In this document: one piece after another, positions 13,701-27,000 of the stretch | How positions within the stretch are numbered: position 1 is the stretch's first letter | How the letters are laid out: every line of letters begins with the position of its first letter | Assembly: GCA_026413225.1 (NCBI GenBank) | Contig: CM048557.1 | Span: 41,970,371 to 42,034,370 of the forward strand | From: Otis tarda | Taxonomy: Eukaryota > Chordata > Aves > Otidiformes > Otididae | Reading direction: 5' to 3' | Length of the DNA: 64,000 bases | Position numbers and translations under genes: made by a program | Notes under the pieces: model-generated | Told to the model about the DNA's origin: nothing | Seen by the model: the letters and a program-made list of their open reading frames with translations, nothing else | Database searches by the model: none

Positions 13701-16700
13701 TGAATAGTATTGTTCCTATGTTCTTGGTTTATTTATGGCTAATAAAAATATAAATGTTAACAATTCTTGGTCTATCCCATGAAGAAGTGCGCTAGAATCA
13801 TAATTGAATGCTTATACATAAACAGTAGTTTGATTATTTCCAGTTCATTCGCTGACATTTCAGAGCTTGAAAGTATGGCCCCATGTAACTGTTCTTCTGC
13901 AAGTGTCTGTACTGCAAACTTCTGGCAATTGTATATTTGAAGGTTATTATCAGAGGCCTAATTGCTGCCTGTAACCCTTGATTGGTGAAGAAACACATTA
14001 ATTTTGCCCCTTGCTCACAATTAAAAGAAAAATATATCTAAAGACAAATAGATAACAGCAGCTGAATCATCCCTTCTGTCTTGCATGTGTTCTATCTTCA
14101 TTAATCTGATCTTCTTTTTTTTTTTTTTTTTAAAAACAAATTCTGTTAGGACTTGTGCTGCCAGTTTCTAAGGACACTGTTTCAGTGGCCCTGTTGTATA
14201 CTAATAATTTCTCCAAAGAAAGTAAGGAGAGCTTAGCCATTGCAGCTCTGTGATGATATCCTTAAGCTATGGATAAGGTGATGTTGACCATACCCCTACT
14301 AAAGCAGCCATATATCAGTGTAAGGTGGCACTGACACATCACATTTTATGATATACAGAGGTGTGGAGGCCCATGACACTAACAAAAAGATGCGCTCTTA
14401 TGCTGTGAGGAGGTCATTGGCAAGCATAGAAAGAGATATTCTGATGGAGAAATTTCCTCACGAGGGGTTAAAGACCCAAAGAGAGGAAACTTCTGTGTAA
14501 TACTGTAGGACTTTATGAGATGGGGTGTTGTTGAGAGAGCAAAGTGGGATTGAAGTATTCTAGAAGGTCATAAACTGCTTGTAAAATAATAGCAAGGGAC
14601 ATGATGAGTATGGGAAGCCTTCAGAGGGAGAGCTGAGTAAGGACAGTAATAAGACAGATAGAGATAGGGTCAGTGTGGCAAGTGGAGGACTTGGAAAAGG
14701 AAAGTAGAAAAATATGTCAAAGAAGTGTTAGCAATAAGGAGGGACTGATGGAGAGTTGCAAAAGAGTGTGGGGAGGGAGGAAGGTCACGTTGGTTTGGGT
14801 CAGTCTTCAGATATAAGTCGATATTTACTTGTAAAGTATGAAAGTTAGTTGGGAAAACAGGCCAAGCAAATATTGATTTAAACCAAGAGTATGGTTTATT
14901 ATTATTAGTATGAGCTCTTAATATTGTTGTTCCCTTTGTTCACTATGGCTTTAGAAGCTGAACTTCTCTTTATTTACTTACAGTTAGGTATGGTGCACAT
15001 AACTTTGATAGAGGCTTTTAGGCTTGCTACCAATTATCTGAAGCTTGTCCTGTGAAAACTGTCCTTTCTGGGCATCAAAAGTAATATAGTTTTAAAAAGC
15101 AGTACAGAGGCTTTCCTAAGTGACCTGCCAGTCATGCTAAACTGAAATGTGGTTTTGGAATGTGGTTTAATTATTCCCAGAGCACAGAATTCAGACCGTG
15201 AAATACGTTTTACTTTGGACCTGAGGACGGACCTGCAGTATGGTTCGGAAGGTGAAAGCCTGGGGTCTATACCCAGTAAGATTCATGGCCTCAAGCCATT
15301 GATCAACTTGCTGAAATATGTTACTAAGGAGGCGTATGCTGCTTTGAATGTTGCTTTTTTCTTTTTCTTTCCAATGTGGATTGTTGAACAACTGTTAAAT
15401 AATGTTAAAGTGCATGGTAGAAATAGTTCAGTTTCAAAAGTATTTAAAGAATGACAGAATAGATAAGCACCTGACAACAAACTTTGTGAGGAATATTTAG
15501 TATTTCACTATTCCAGTTTTCTCACCAGACAGGTAGTTATTATGTATGCACTATACAAAACCACAACAGATTAGGCTTTAAATTTCTCTTTTTGCTTAAC
15601 ACATTGATTCTTTGGCAGAGAGGTGCCTGACTGGAAGAAGTTTTAATACTTAAGTTTTGTAGTGATTCATAACCACATTTCAGAACGTCTGACACTTCAA
15701 ATAATTACTAAATTTACTGTAGATTCCAAATTAATAACAATATTTGCTAGAGAAGATTCTGTTGATATACCCTCCCTACTTGCTTCCAATTTTCTTTTAT
15801 GTTGGGACAACTTGAAGATAAGAATTAGATATATTTTACTTGTCAAGTAGTTTCTTGGCTTTCATTTGAAAAAAATAACTTTTACACAGATGAAATTTCT
15901 TTGCTTCACTTCCAGATCAGTAACGTGTACGGTATTTCTTTACATGTCTGAACTTGAGTTCATGAGAAGTAAAATATATAACTAAGAGATCAATTATTTG
16001 CACTCATTTTCTTATTTTCTTCAGATTCTTTACACATGCAGATAGGTTGAAGTGCAGTACATGATAAAGCTGATTGGTGGAGTTGCATGCTTTTATCTGA
16101 AAGGTCATATTTTCACCTGGTCCCCTTGGCATTTGCTAGATACACAAGTGATTTCAGTCAAAACCCAAAGTTGTATATTTAATGCGCATTATTAATACAT
16201 GTTATTTAACAATGCAAATTATACAGTATACATATATGTGATACAAATACTGGAAATTAAAGCATTTTTGTCACATTGCTTTAAATTTTAGTAGAAAAAC
16301 AAGATTATGAAAGTACATGCTAGTGAGTCCTAGTCTACTTGTGGCTCTCATGCGATTTTACTGCAGGCTCTGTCCTGAAGCCACCTGAAACCCCTGGAAA
16401 CTGGTTGTCGGAGATAGCGTACATTGGGTCAGTTGGTTACTTTCCTGAGTACTCACCCTGCAATGACATAGAGAAGTCATTGACTGTTAGGTGTTCCTGC
16501 AGATTGTTCTTCCCGTCATACTGAGGTGGTTTTGAGACATGTGAAGATTACAAAATAGAGCTGAAAAACTCAGGGAACTGAGCCACTGTGGTTTTTGTCA
16601 GTAATCTATATTTCATTCTTTTGTATGTTACAGAATATACGGTTAAATATTAACTTCAATGCATTTAATTAATGTTTCACCTTAGAAATGGTGCTTTCTC

Positions 16701-19700
16701 TGTCACTTTATTTCCCCCAGTATATACAGAGTAAAGAGCTCGTAGTCCAAAATTGCCCTAGACTATCCCCAAATAGTCAGGGTATCTCATCCAGTTCTTT
16801 CATAAGTATTAAAGATTAAATACTTTGAAGATTACTTTAAAGACAAAAATGATAACTGTATTTCATGACAGTTATTTCTTTTAGGATTTGTATCAGTCAG
16901 TCTTTAAGGAATTATCTACAAATGTTGTGGCATTATAAAGGAGAACTTTGTTGAAATTTTTATTAGGTATCTTCACCAATGGCATATGTAATATTCTTTC
17001 TCATTTCATTTGTAAGAGGGTAAGTATTCTAGGGGATGGCCACTTGGCCTTCATCATGCTTTGACCTTACAGGGTCACAAGTGCACTTGTAAAATGATTG
17101 TTTGCAGAAGTGCAGTTGGCAGCTTGGACAGTGTACTCACCTGCGTGTCTAAATAAAATAACATTGTGCAGTAATATAGTCATGAGATGTCACCTGCATG
17201 CTTCATTTCTCATCTTTGTAGAACATCATCCTCATAAATGTAAACAAGACAAGGTTTGCAAGTAATATTCTTTATTAGACTAACTGATACAGTGAAAAAT
17301 TAGATGAACATCCCAGACTTTCTTTGGGTCTGTAAATGCGCGCCCTTTGAGGGTGTTCTTAACAGAAAACACTATATTCGTGTGCATTTGTTGCACATAT
17401 ATGAATGTAAAATACTGCTACAAACATGTAGTTTACCTACATAGCTGACGTTTGTAAGTGTGTGTATGTATAAAATGACTGCCAAAACTTGCTTAAATCT
17501 AATACTTGAAATGTAGTACCTGGGGTAATGCTAAACAAAGGCAATTGCCTCTTTGTATGTTTTTATCAAAATAAAAAGAAATTAATAGCTACAACATAAA
17601 GACCTTATTTTCTGACCGTGAAGATTTCTGAAAAACAGACTGGGCACTTTAACTTATTTAAATGTCATTAGTTTATGGCCTGCAATACTCAACAGTTCAA
17701 AGTTGCTAATTAGACTAATCATTACAAAAATGCATGTGAGAGGATGAACATGTTTTATTGAGCTCTTTATAATATGGCAAGAGGTCAAATAGAGATTACC
17801 TACCATACTTCTAAAAGTTCAATGTGATCATTTAATTAATTGTGTGGAATGGTGGCTAAAGTGTTAGGCTTATGCAATCCAAGAACTTTTTGTCTACTGC
17901 ACCAGCTTTTGGTCTTTGTAAAATCTCAGTTGCTTGTACCGGATAGGTGTAGTCTAAAAGTAACATGCATAGTCTGACATGAATGCCAGTCATTGCATAT
18001 TTTTGTTCAAGAGCAGTGTTGGGATCAGCTTATTTTTCAGTAACCAGGAAATTAGTTCTGTTTTGGGAATAGCCACTAGGGAAAGTCAGAAGTGAGGTTA
18101 CTGATAACATAGGTGTTAATTTTTTTAATGATTGATTGAAGCATACCTGGAAAATGCATATTCTGAGAACTACCACTTTCCAGCAATACTCTGGTTACTT
18201 ACTACTTTTGAACAAAAATGTTTATTCAAAATTGCTTGATTAAAAAAAAAAATCCATTGTTTTTCATTCTGCCATCTGTTTTTGCACTTAAAAGAGTACT
18301 ATTAGCATAATTAAATTAGCACTTTTTTTTCTCACAGTCTTTCATACGTTGCTGTGTGCTCCAACTTATTTATACAATTTTAAGTAAGGATGCATTTTAT
18401 AGTTAAATCACAGAATTGAATTGGTGATGTCTTAAAGCATTGTCTTCAAATTCTAAATTACTTTGGGAATATAATAGAATTTAACTTAAAATCATACAAA
18501 CCTATTCTTTTACAAGCTTTAAAATATTGATGATGATATTGAGAAGACCTCTAACAGTAAGCAAACAATTTTGAAGTACGCATTGACTTCAGGTGTTTGC
18601 CTCTATTAAAATTGTGCCTGATATGTTTACGTAATGGCAGTGTTCTGTTCTGTAGGTCTTTTCTCTATATAGTTAAAGTAATAAAAAAAATAAAAAATCT
18701 TAAACTGCAGTAAAGGTGGCTAATAAAGGCTAGTAGAAGGGAGATTTTCACCATTACTTGGGCACAGTATGATTTTCTTTTTTTTTTTTTTGTGCACATT
18801 TCAGATCTAGAAAATGCAACAATCACCTCTCCCACTACACAATGCCCCTCAAAGGAAACAATAATTGTCGAACCGCACATATGTGATTTTCAGCAATAAT
18901 TGAAGAAAATGATGCATTTAATTAACCAAATCCTAATTTTCCAGGAATCCTTGGATGTCCAGTGTCTATGTCCACTGACTCTAACTCACAAAGACAAGGA
19001 GTATATGCTCTAGGTGATGTGAAATAATAAGGAGCAGATTGACTCTTTTAAAGCTCATGAAGGCTTCTTAAGCATATAATGTTTTGTATGTGTGGTTTGT
19101 GCATACAGACCACACCATTTATAACTAGGTATTTAATTTTTGTACCACCTAATTTCGTTTGTCAAATTTCACGTAAGTCTGTGTGGTCTTTCAGATGACA
19201 AATGATTTAATAAATTAATTCTAATAATGAAAATAATTTATTTCTACTTTTGCTGCTTCTGATTCCACTCTACTCCATTTTCAGGTCATGCTCTCTTTTT
19301 TCATTCTCCTCAGCTTCCTGCTCAGTGCCTTCATCTGAGAACATGTCTGTACTGAACGAAGTAGCGGTGTCTGGATTCACATACTGACTCAGTTTAAGTA
19401 CTAGAAATAATCTCTCCTCAGCAGTATGGAGCTCTGAGACATGGTAATTAGACCACACGCATTCTACACTATACTGTGCAATATGGCCCCATCCTTAATC
19501 CCTCTTCTTCAGCGTCTCTTGCTCCATTCATCTGCAGCACCTACCCCCAGCTGCCCGAGCACTTGGGTAACAGAGCCTCTCCATTCCCTGTGATGCCGGG
19601 GTAAGCAGAGAGAATCTATTTCTTATGGCCTGGATGATGGGAGATCCCATAATCCCAGGTGCTACCAAAGATTATCTGAGGTTTATGAAAACTGGCAGAA

Positions 19701-20418
19701 GACTAGACCTGTAGACCAGGTTGCCAAACACTGGATGTATTCCTAGTTTTTCCTGTACTCGAGTCATCTTGCTACATGCTCTCTTACATAGCTTGCTGTT
19801 CTTTGCACATTTTTTATTTCATTTATTTTTTCTTAAATTAAGAATGGATTTTCTGGAAGGAGATTCTTTCTTGCTGCTATGGGGTTTAATTGTGTTGAAG
19901 TCCCTCTAGAACCTACGTTATTTACCTCTTAGCAGCTACTGGAGTGTGTTTTCATAGCCACATATGATAGTGAATGAAAATTCAGTATTCCGTTGAACTA
20001 TCTGAGAAAGCTCCTATTAAGGAAGAATTTTGTCATCATTGTATCCCTTCAGATTCAGCATGTTAATATGTGGCATATTTTGCATAAAGATAGCTTGTTC
20101 ACAGTAGACATATTACTTAGTGTCCAAGACATTGACGTGTGAAACAATACCTGACAATTTTGATGGAGAAAACATGGATAGTAACTTGGACAGTGAGCAA
20201 GTGATGGTGGAGGAGTAATATCAGTATACATGCTAAAGCAGCGAATTCTAGCTTTGGCAATCTCTTCTTTCTCCTTCATCACTCAATTTTACATTGCCTT
20301 ATTCCTCTGCCTAAGATTTTATAATGAAATACATATCTTTCTATTTGTGTAGACATCAAAATACAGTACAGCTGCTCACCTAAAACACTGAATATTTCAG
20401 GTACACAAAATGGTCTCA
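10717..20418. other. AT-rich unique non-coding sequence
   Basis: No supported gene. Noted inside are a run of 17 T (14115-14131), a purine-biased plus strand around 14400-14800, a slightly GC-richer patch at 11640-11830, a 14-bp perfect palindrome ACAAGTGCACTTGT at 17077-17090, and a T run at 18779-18793. Frames such as the one at 16339-16524 show no family motif and no good splice-site pair. Confidence 0.65.
14115..14131. repeat. Poly-T run (17 bp)
   Basis: Homopolymer T followed directly by a short A run; no adjacent element recognised. Confidence 0.85.
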
Positions 20419-20510
20419 AATTTAAAGAGAAATTTTGCATCAAGGCTGAAAATCTAGACCAAGATAATGAATCTGGATACAAATCTTGATGTAAAATTTC
20501 TCTTTAAATT
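20419..20510. repeat. Near-perfect 26-bp inverted repeat (long hairpin)
   Basis: The arms 20419-20444 and 20485-20510 are reverse complements at 25 of 26 positions, separated by a 40-nt spacer. The single mismatch would be a G:U wobble in a plus-strand transcript. Inside the spacer, ATCTAGA (20452-20458) and TCTGGAT (20472-20478) can pair with one further wobble, giving an extended hairpin of about 92 nt. Such an arm match is far beyond chance. It may be a short inverted duplication made by replication template switching, a small MITE remnant, or a transcribed hairpin; no flanking target-site duplication is evident. The arms are AT-rich. Confidence 0.9.
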
Positions 20511-22421
20511 ATCAATCTGATAAATAGTACTCCTTGCAGAATTGTAATCTCTATTCTCTTGCATGCTCTCCAAATTACAGTGAGTCACTCCTGAGACTAT
20601 TTGTCGTGGGAGTTTCTTAATTTATACAGGTACTCAGTGTCTTTTAACATTGAAATACTTAGCTGGTTCAGCAGCCTAATATAAGCGTGTTTTGAAAGTC
20701 TTGCTTCTAAACAAACACCTTTTCTTGCAGTATGTTGGGTATTTCTTCAAGGTTTGCTCTTTGAACATTTATCCAGCTCTTCAGTCATCTACGCTTTTGC
20801 ATTTTTATGGATCTAATGCCAAAGGTAGTGTTGATGTCTGTCTGAAACTGTGGTGCACTTCTGGGTGGGAGTTGGTGATAAGTGGAAATAATAATGCGCA
20901 AATCTATTGAGAGATGTTAGTGTCTAACCTGACAGAATTGCAACAAAGCATAACAGGCAAACAAGTAAACCTATTCTAGGTTCAGGTAATAAACATTGAC
21001 GCTGAAGGAGGAAAAAAAAGGTGGAATTAGATGGGAAAGACCATTATTGCATCAAAATGATGCATCTGCAAGCTCCTTTCAGGAGTGTTTTATGACTAGG
21101 CAAACACATTTTCGTGTTGGCTTCTGCAGTAAATGTTTCTCCTTTATTACTTGATAGCCACTTAGAATTTAGCCTGATTTTTAACAGTGCTAACATACAG
21201 TACTAGGAAAATTTATTTGAATAAAATAAAGCTACATTCTTCTAAACTGAAGTCATAATATTAATACTTAAAATACACAGCAACATGCTGGGAAAATGGG
21301 ATAGTTATTTAGATATATTATAAAATGTATCCCACTACTTTGATGTGATTCACTACTATTTCACCAAACCAATTTAACAGTCTCATGTGGAGAGGGAATA
21401 GTGCAATTAAAATTAGTAACAGAGATTTTCACATTCATATATCTAATTCAGGGATGGGTGATAATGAATTAAATACTTTTTCCCTTCTTCTGAAGTCAAA
21501 TCAGTATTAAATGAATCTGAGCTAGAATTCATATTTAAAGAGTGTGCCTGTGTGCAGTTACAGCATCTGGAGACAGATTTTTGCATGAGAAATAGGTGTT
21601 CCAGCTCAGGTTTGCCTGTTATTTGTCTTTTTTGTTTAGTTGAAGTTTTTTTTCCATTAAATTCTTGAAAATTATGTGAATGTGTTAACAGCAGTTGCAA
21701 AAAAGTTAAATCATTTTACAATATGCTGTGCTCCCAAAAACTAAGAACTTCCTGGGAAGAGAATTGCTGTCATTAAATTTGCCTTGGACAAAAATTAAGG
21801 AAGTTAGAACAAAAGATTGATAGCTCTGGGAACAGTGGTCTCTAGACACTTGTTAATCAGACACTGGAAAACCCAATGGATAATCCTCCAGGGTGAAGTG
21901 GCTAAATTTGTTTGTAGACATTATGAATAAGAAGCGGTTCTCAACTCATTACAAAGCAGCATAAAAAATAACAAGGGTATGCTGTTGTCTATGTATGATA
22001 TTACTCTGAAAAAAAAACCCAGAACACCAAACCTCAAGCCTCCTCCTGGTACTTCCCATAATTAGACAAAGAAATTAGATATCACTTCTTAAGCAAACAA
22101 GTCAGTGTAGCAAGAGTCATATTAACCCTTCATGTAACCACAGATTAAATAATAGTTGTATATTAGTAGGAGTCTACTGGTAAGATAATATCTTTGACTC
22201 CTGCTCCATCAGTGAGTTTGCAAAATAAGTGATCATTTTTGTTTCTCAATAAAAGCTTTTAAATAAGCAAATGAACAAACAAACTCATGTCTCTGTGCCG
22301 ACTGCAGTTGCACTTGCAGATGGTATGTAAATATTGAAAAATGTAAATTACCCATTCCTTAGAGACCTGACCAGTAATGGGGCTGATGAAGAACAAGAGT
22401 CAAAACAATTGTGAGTTTAAG
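20511..22421. other. AT-rich unique non-coding sequence
   Basis: No gene or recognisable repeat seen. Only short frames are present (85 codons at most). Confidence 0.7.
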
Positions 22422-22448
22422 GTGTGTGTGTGTGGGGGGGGGGGGCGG
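22422..22448. repeat. (GT)n followed by a 12-bp G run
   Basis: Six GT units run straight into about 12 G and then CGG. It lies about 90 bp from the 3' end of the large CR1. Long G runs of this kind are prone to sequencing-length errors. Confidence 0.9.
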
Positions 22449-22616
22449 CTTGTGCAGTGTTACCATATTTATTTTGGAGGCCTTTTTGCATTAGTTACTG
22501 TATGTTGCTGATCACTCCATTGCTGAGCAGCGATATAGAATCATAGAATGGTTTGGGTTGAAAGGGACCTTAAAGACCATCTAGTTCCAACTACCCTGCC
22601 ATGGGCAGGGACACCT

Positions 22617-23208
22617 TCAGTAGATCAGGTTGCTCAAAGCCTCATCCAACCTGGCCTTGAACACTTCCAGGGATGGGACATCCACAACTTCTCTAGGCAA
22701 CTTGTTCCAGTGCCTCACCAACCTCATAGTAAAGAATTTCTTCCTTATATCTAATCTAAATCTACCCTCTTTCAGTTCAAACCCATTACCCCTTGTCCTA
22801 TCACTACATGCTGTTGTCAAAAGTCCCTCTCCAGCTTTCTTGTAGGCCCCCTTTAGGTATTAGAAGGCTGTTATAAGGTCTCCCTGGAGCCTCCTCTTCT
22901 GCAGGCTGAACAGCCCCAACTCTCTCAGCCTGTCCTCATAGGAGAGGTGCTCCAGACCTCTGATCATCTTTGTGGCCCTCTTTTGGACTCTCTTCAACAG
23001 GTCCGTGTCCTTCTTATGTTGGGGGCTTGGGAGCTGGACTCAGTACTCCAGGTGGAGTCTCATCAGGGTAGAGTAGAGGGGGAGAATCACCTCCCTCAAC
23101 CTGCATGCCCTGCTCCTCTTGATGCAGCCCAGGATGTGGTTGGCATTCTGGGCTGCAAAACGCACGTTGCTGGCTCATGTTGAGCTTCTCATCCACCATC
23201 ACTCCCAA
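22617..23208 (-). pseudogene. CR1 ORF2 C-terminal region, frame-broken
   Basis: Minus-strand frames of 64 and 67 codons (23208-23014 and 22820-22617) match the end of CR1 ORF2. The first holds LGVMVDEKLNMSQQ-type wording just after the RT core; the second holds GRFRLDIRKKFFT and WNKLPREVV, the conserved C-terminal tail of CR1 proteins. Stops and frameshifts lie between them. The tail also reads clearly in the copies at 37.9 and 45.6 kb. Confidence 0.9.
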
Positions 23209-23235
23209 GTCCTTTTCCTCATGGCTGGTCTCGAT

Positions 23236-23915
23236 CTATTCTCCAGCCAGCCTGTATTTGTGCCTGGGATTGACCAGACCCATGTGCAGGACCTTGCACT
23301 TGACCTTGAACTTCATGAGGTTTGCATGGACCCACCTCTCCAGCCTGTCAAGGTCCCTCTGGATGGTACCCCTTTCTTCCAGCGTATTGACCACACCACA
23401 CAGCTTGGTGTCCTTGGCGAACTTGCTGAGGGTGCACTCTATCCCACTGTCCATGTCACCGACAAAGATCTTAAACAAGGCCGGTCCCAATACCGAGCCC
23501 TGATGAATGCTCGTCACCAGTCTCCACTTGGACATCAAGCAGTTGACTGCAACTCTCTGAATGCGACCATATAGAAATTCCTTGTCCACCAAGTGGTCCA
23601 TCTGCCAAGCCCATGTCTCTTCAGTTTAGAGAGAAGGATGTCATGTGGGACAATGTCAAATGCTTTACACAAGTCCTGGTAGATTACATCAGTTACTCTT
23701 CTCTTATCCACCAATGCTGTAGTCTTGTTGTAGAAGACCACCAAATTTGTTGGGTATGATTTGCCTTTACTGAAGCCATGTTGGCTGTCACCAATCACCT
23801 CCTCATTTTCCATGTGCCTTAGCATGGTTTCCAGGAGAATCTGCCCCATGACCTTGCCAGGCACAGAGGTGAGACTGACTGGTCTGTAGTTCCCTGGGTC
23901 TTCCTTGTTTCCCAT
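23236..23915 (-). pseudogene. CR1 ORF2 reverse transcriptase fragment (two overlapping frames)
   Basis: The upstream frame (23915 to 23535) begins with the RT fingers motif NYRPVSLTS and carries QHGFSKGKS and a [11 protein letters not shown] stretch (RT motif A, D in KAFD). The next frame (23601 to 23236) continues with QGSVLGPALF (motif B) and FAKDTKL, where active CR1-type enzymes have FADD. The second catalytic-pair position is thus Lys instead of Asp (codons at 23410-23421), which should abolish polymerase activity. A frameshift separates the two frames. This is a fragment of the ORF2 protein of CR1; the N-terminal endonuclease is absent because of 5' truncation. Confidence 0.92.
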
Positions 23916-24000
23916 TTTAAAAAGGGGGGTTATATTACCCCTTTTCTAGTAATTTTGAACCTCACCAGACTGCCACAGCTTCTCAGATATGATGGAACTT

Positions 24001-27000
24001 CCATGCACATTACCTTTATTACATGTGTGAAGAAATCAACGCTTCACAGGAGAAATAATTTCTTGTGTTTTACTTTTAAAATATAAATTGTAAATTTATT
24101 ACAGACTTGATAATGTACATGCCTTTAAATGTCTTAAAGATGGAAGCTAGTATTGTACCTGTGTATTTATGGCTAACTTTAAGGTAAAAAAAAATTCTGG
24201 AATCTACTTATTCTAAAGGTGAGGAAAGGCGTATGTCTTGCTTAGATTAAAAAAAAAAAAGTCATGAAAGTGGCTAATTTGTTAAATCTAAACTGATTAT
24301 ACTCCTCTGAGTTCAAAAAGTATCTTGTAACTTTCTATTTACTTTGCAAGTGTGCCTTGCCCTGTGCTGATTACTAAATGAATATTTTAGTTACCAAACT
24401 GGCTTGCATAGTCATAATTGCAGAAGAAAAGTGAAAACCGAGGTGTCTGTGCATTTCACTTAAGCACAGAACGCCACAGGATGCAAAACGATAAGTGATA
24501 TAAAAGGGGTTGCTGCAGTTCTGTGAAAACTTGCTGTGAGACAGTATGTTGCAAAGTGAGTATGTGATTTAGGCAGTGGAAATGTTTCTTAGGTTTTTCT
24601 GCTTTTAAAATGCAGGACCCCGAGTTTTGTGTCTTCCCGTAACTCAGATTTGTTTTGTAGCAGCAAGGAAAATCAGATGGTTGAGATTCCACCAAAAAAA
24701 AAATGTAAGTTGATCAAATGAAACAGCATATTTTAAATGGTGTATATGAGCCAACTAAGAAATATGATGACACCCATTTTCAGATGCTTCCATGTGCCGC
24801 ACTGGCACTTTGCAAGGCCTGAGAACTTCTTAACATCATTATTTCCCATTTACCTGCAGTGTTGCCCTGTGGTTCTTAGAACTTTAAGTGCAGTAAGTTT
24901 TCTCTTCTCCATTCGTTTCTTTTCTTCCTATCACAAAGGTGATAAATCATAGTGACCCTCCTTGTAGTAAAGAAAAATGGGCAAGTCTTTATGCAGCTTC
25001 TGTCAATGCCATCCTTTCAGACTGCTGCAGGAGGTCACCAAGATCAAATATAGACATCTCCCACTAGAGTGGAGCGTCTGACCTTGAACTCTTTCCCAGC
25101 ACCTGCCAACCCATCAATAGCCAGTTTTAGGATACAGCCAGGCTGAAGTTACTGCAAGCCTTGTGTTGGAGGAGTGCTTTGAGCAAATGAGTGAACATTT
25201 ATGTCAGCTGGAAAAGGCTTTAAATCCAATTATACTTCTATGGTTTGCAGTCATACCCTTTGAGTCTTGGTGAAGCTTGGTTCTGTGTGTGTTTTGTGAG
25301 AGAGCTGCTGAATCTGGCTGAGGCTTGTATAGGTTGTCTTCCTTGTCTCTGCCTGTGCAGCAGAAAAAAAAGGTTTTCCTACTGTATTTTGACTGTTCTG
25401 TAGCCTTGCAAAAAAGGGGAGGAAAGAATTTGCCCCAAATTCCTGTGGTTATTTGTCTTGTTGACTGATCTACAACCTCACTTTTGGTTCTGATGAAAGT
25501 GCTATTATTTAAAATGTCTGGTTTTTTCCTATGCACGTGTTCAGACAGAGAGCCACAAGACCCTTTCCTTGCAGTCATGTCAGCAGTGATGCACAGAAGT
25601 GGTGCAAGGAATGAACCAAATTTTATATTCTGGTTCAGTAATTTGTTAATTTAAGGCAGTCTATTTATGGTGTAATTTACTTACCTTGGATTAGGAAATA
25701 GTTCAAGTATCTTTCTTGTATTGTAATTTACTGAGAGCAATGTCAATTTTTACATGTCTATATTCCAGCAAAAGAATTATTGTAAAGCACAACTGCATTG
25801 TGTAAACAATACTGCTTATCGCAGTCCATTTGCCTGAATACATTAGAGTGCATTAAAAAAGGACTATTTAAAAATGTGACTTCCCCTTATTTCCTACCTT
25901 TTGATTGTCATTGTTTGCTCAGTTTTGAAGTGATTTGTTGACACCAAATATTTTAATAATTCCTTTCCAAGTCCTTGTGCCTATGCCTTTGAGATGCTGC
26001 TATAGTAATTAAACTGTCTTTTAGTTGAAATGCTTGCGAAGCGTCCAGTTCTGTGCCTGGCAGCTGGTGATGCATTATAGAGACATTGAGCTAATCGATT
26101 AAAACCGCAGAGACATGGGAGTTGTCTGACAGCACTGTACTAGGATGAAATTAGTTGGAATTGCATGGTGAAATTAAGGGGAATGCAGGTGATTGCAGCT
26201 CTTCTGGGAGAATCCTGGGTGAGAGGGACACTGTGCACTGATCCCTGTGTAATTAGGACAGCCATGTTTTAACAGTATTTCTAAAGTATTAAAATGGACT
26301 GGGTAAATCAGCAGGGTTGTTTCCAGTGCACTTGGCATCCATCCACTGTGACTGAAATAACACAAAATTTTTCGGCTGCTAGGAAATGTGAAATTGGACT
26401 AATTGTCTTCTAACTAGTCTGCTATGCGTTAGTCTGTAGCAGGTCAGGAGCACGAATGCTGTATGCTTTCAGGTCTACCATTGGAGCTTAAGACATGCTG
26501 CTATACTTGCAGGTTAAATTACATGGAGTTTACGGTAGAATATTTATTGGAATAAAGACAATGCAAGTATGAACACAAATTGAATCACAGTCCATAAAGG
26601 CAGCTTGGACACACTAGTTTGTGAAGCTGCCTAATGGGTCTGCTTTGAAATATTCCAAGTGATACTCAAAGAGGCAGTCCTAATTTTAGACAGTCTAAGT
26701 AGAGACGTTCCTTTTTACTTGGAACTTGCTGTACACAAAAGGAACCCATAAAATTAATTTCCAGAAAAATAATGGTTAGCTTTTCTAGCTAAATAAATCA
26801 AACTTCCACTCTGTTTTATATTACTCTAATCATTGTCCTAAGCAGTGCTAGGAATCCACTTTCAACTGTAATTGGTACTTCTTGTCATTTAAATTTGCCA
26901 GTAGTGTTTGGCTCAACAGTTCAGCAGAGTGAGTAGCTGTGGAATGCCTGTTTTCAGTACCAAAACCAATACTACTGCTGTACATTTCACTCTCAAGCAA

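Larger units (their letters stand above)
22535..24000 (-). mobile_element. CR1 retrotransposon, 5'-truncated, about 1.47 kb
   Basis: On the minus strand this reads as the 3' half of CR1: the middle of the reverse transcriptase, the ORF2 C-terminus, then the 3' UTR ending in the octamer repeats (plus strand ATAGAATCATAGAATGG at 22535). The 3' end wording (AGACCATCTAGTTCCAACTACCC) marks a subfamily different from the copies at 37.7, 43.8 and 45.2 kb. The frame is broken into at least four pieces (minus-strand frames ending near 23535, 23236, 23014 and 22617), so it is dead. The left limit near 24000 is the last place where CR1-like wording can be followed; the true edge may differ by tens of bases. 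Confidence 0.95.

Noticed and set aside
16339..16524. Possible exon: a TTTTACTGCAG acceptor-like start and a 61-codon frame
   Set aside because: No good donor in frame, no recognised domain and no neighbouring exon candidates.
23119..23574. 151-codon plus-strand frame
   Set aside because: It lies antisense to the CR1 reverse transcriptase, whose sense-strand motifs are clear.
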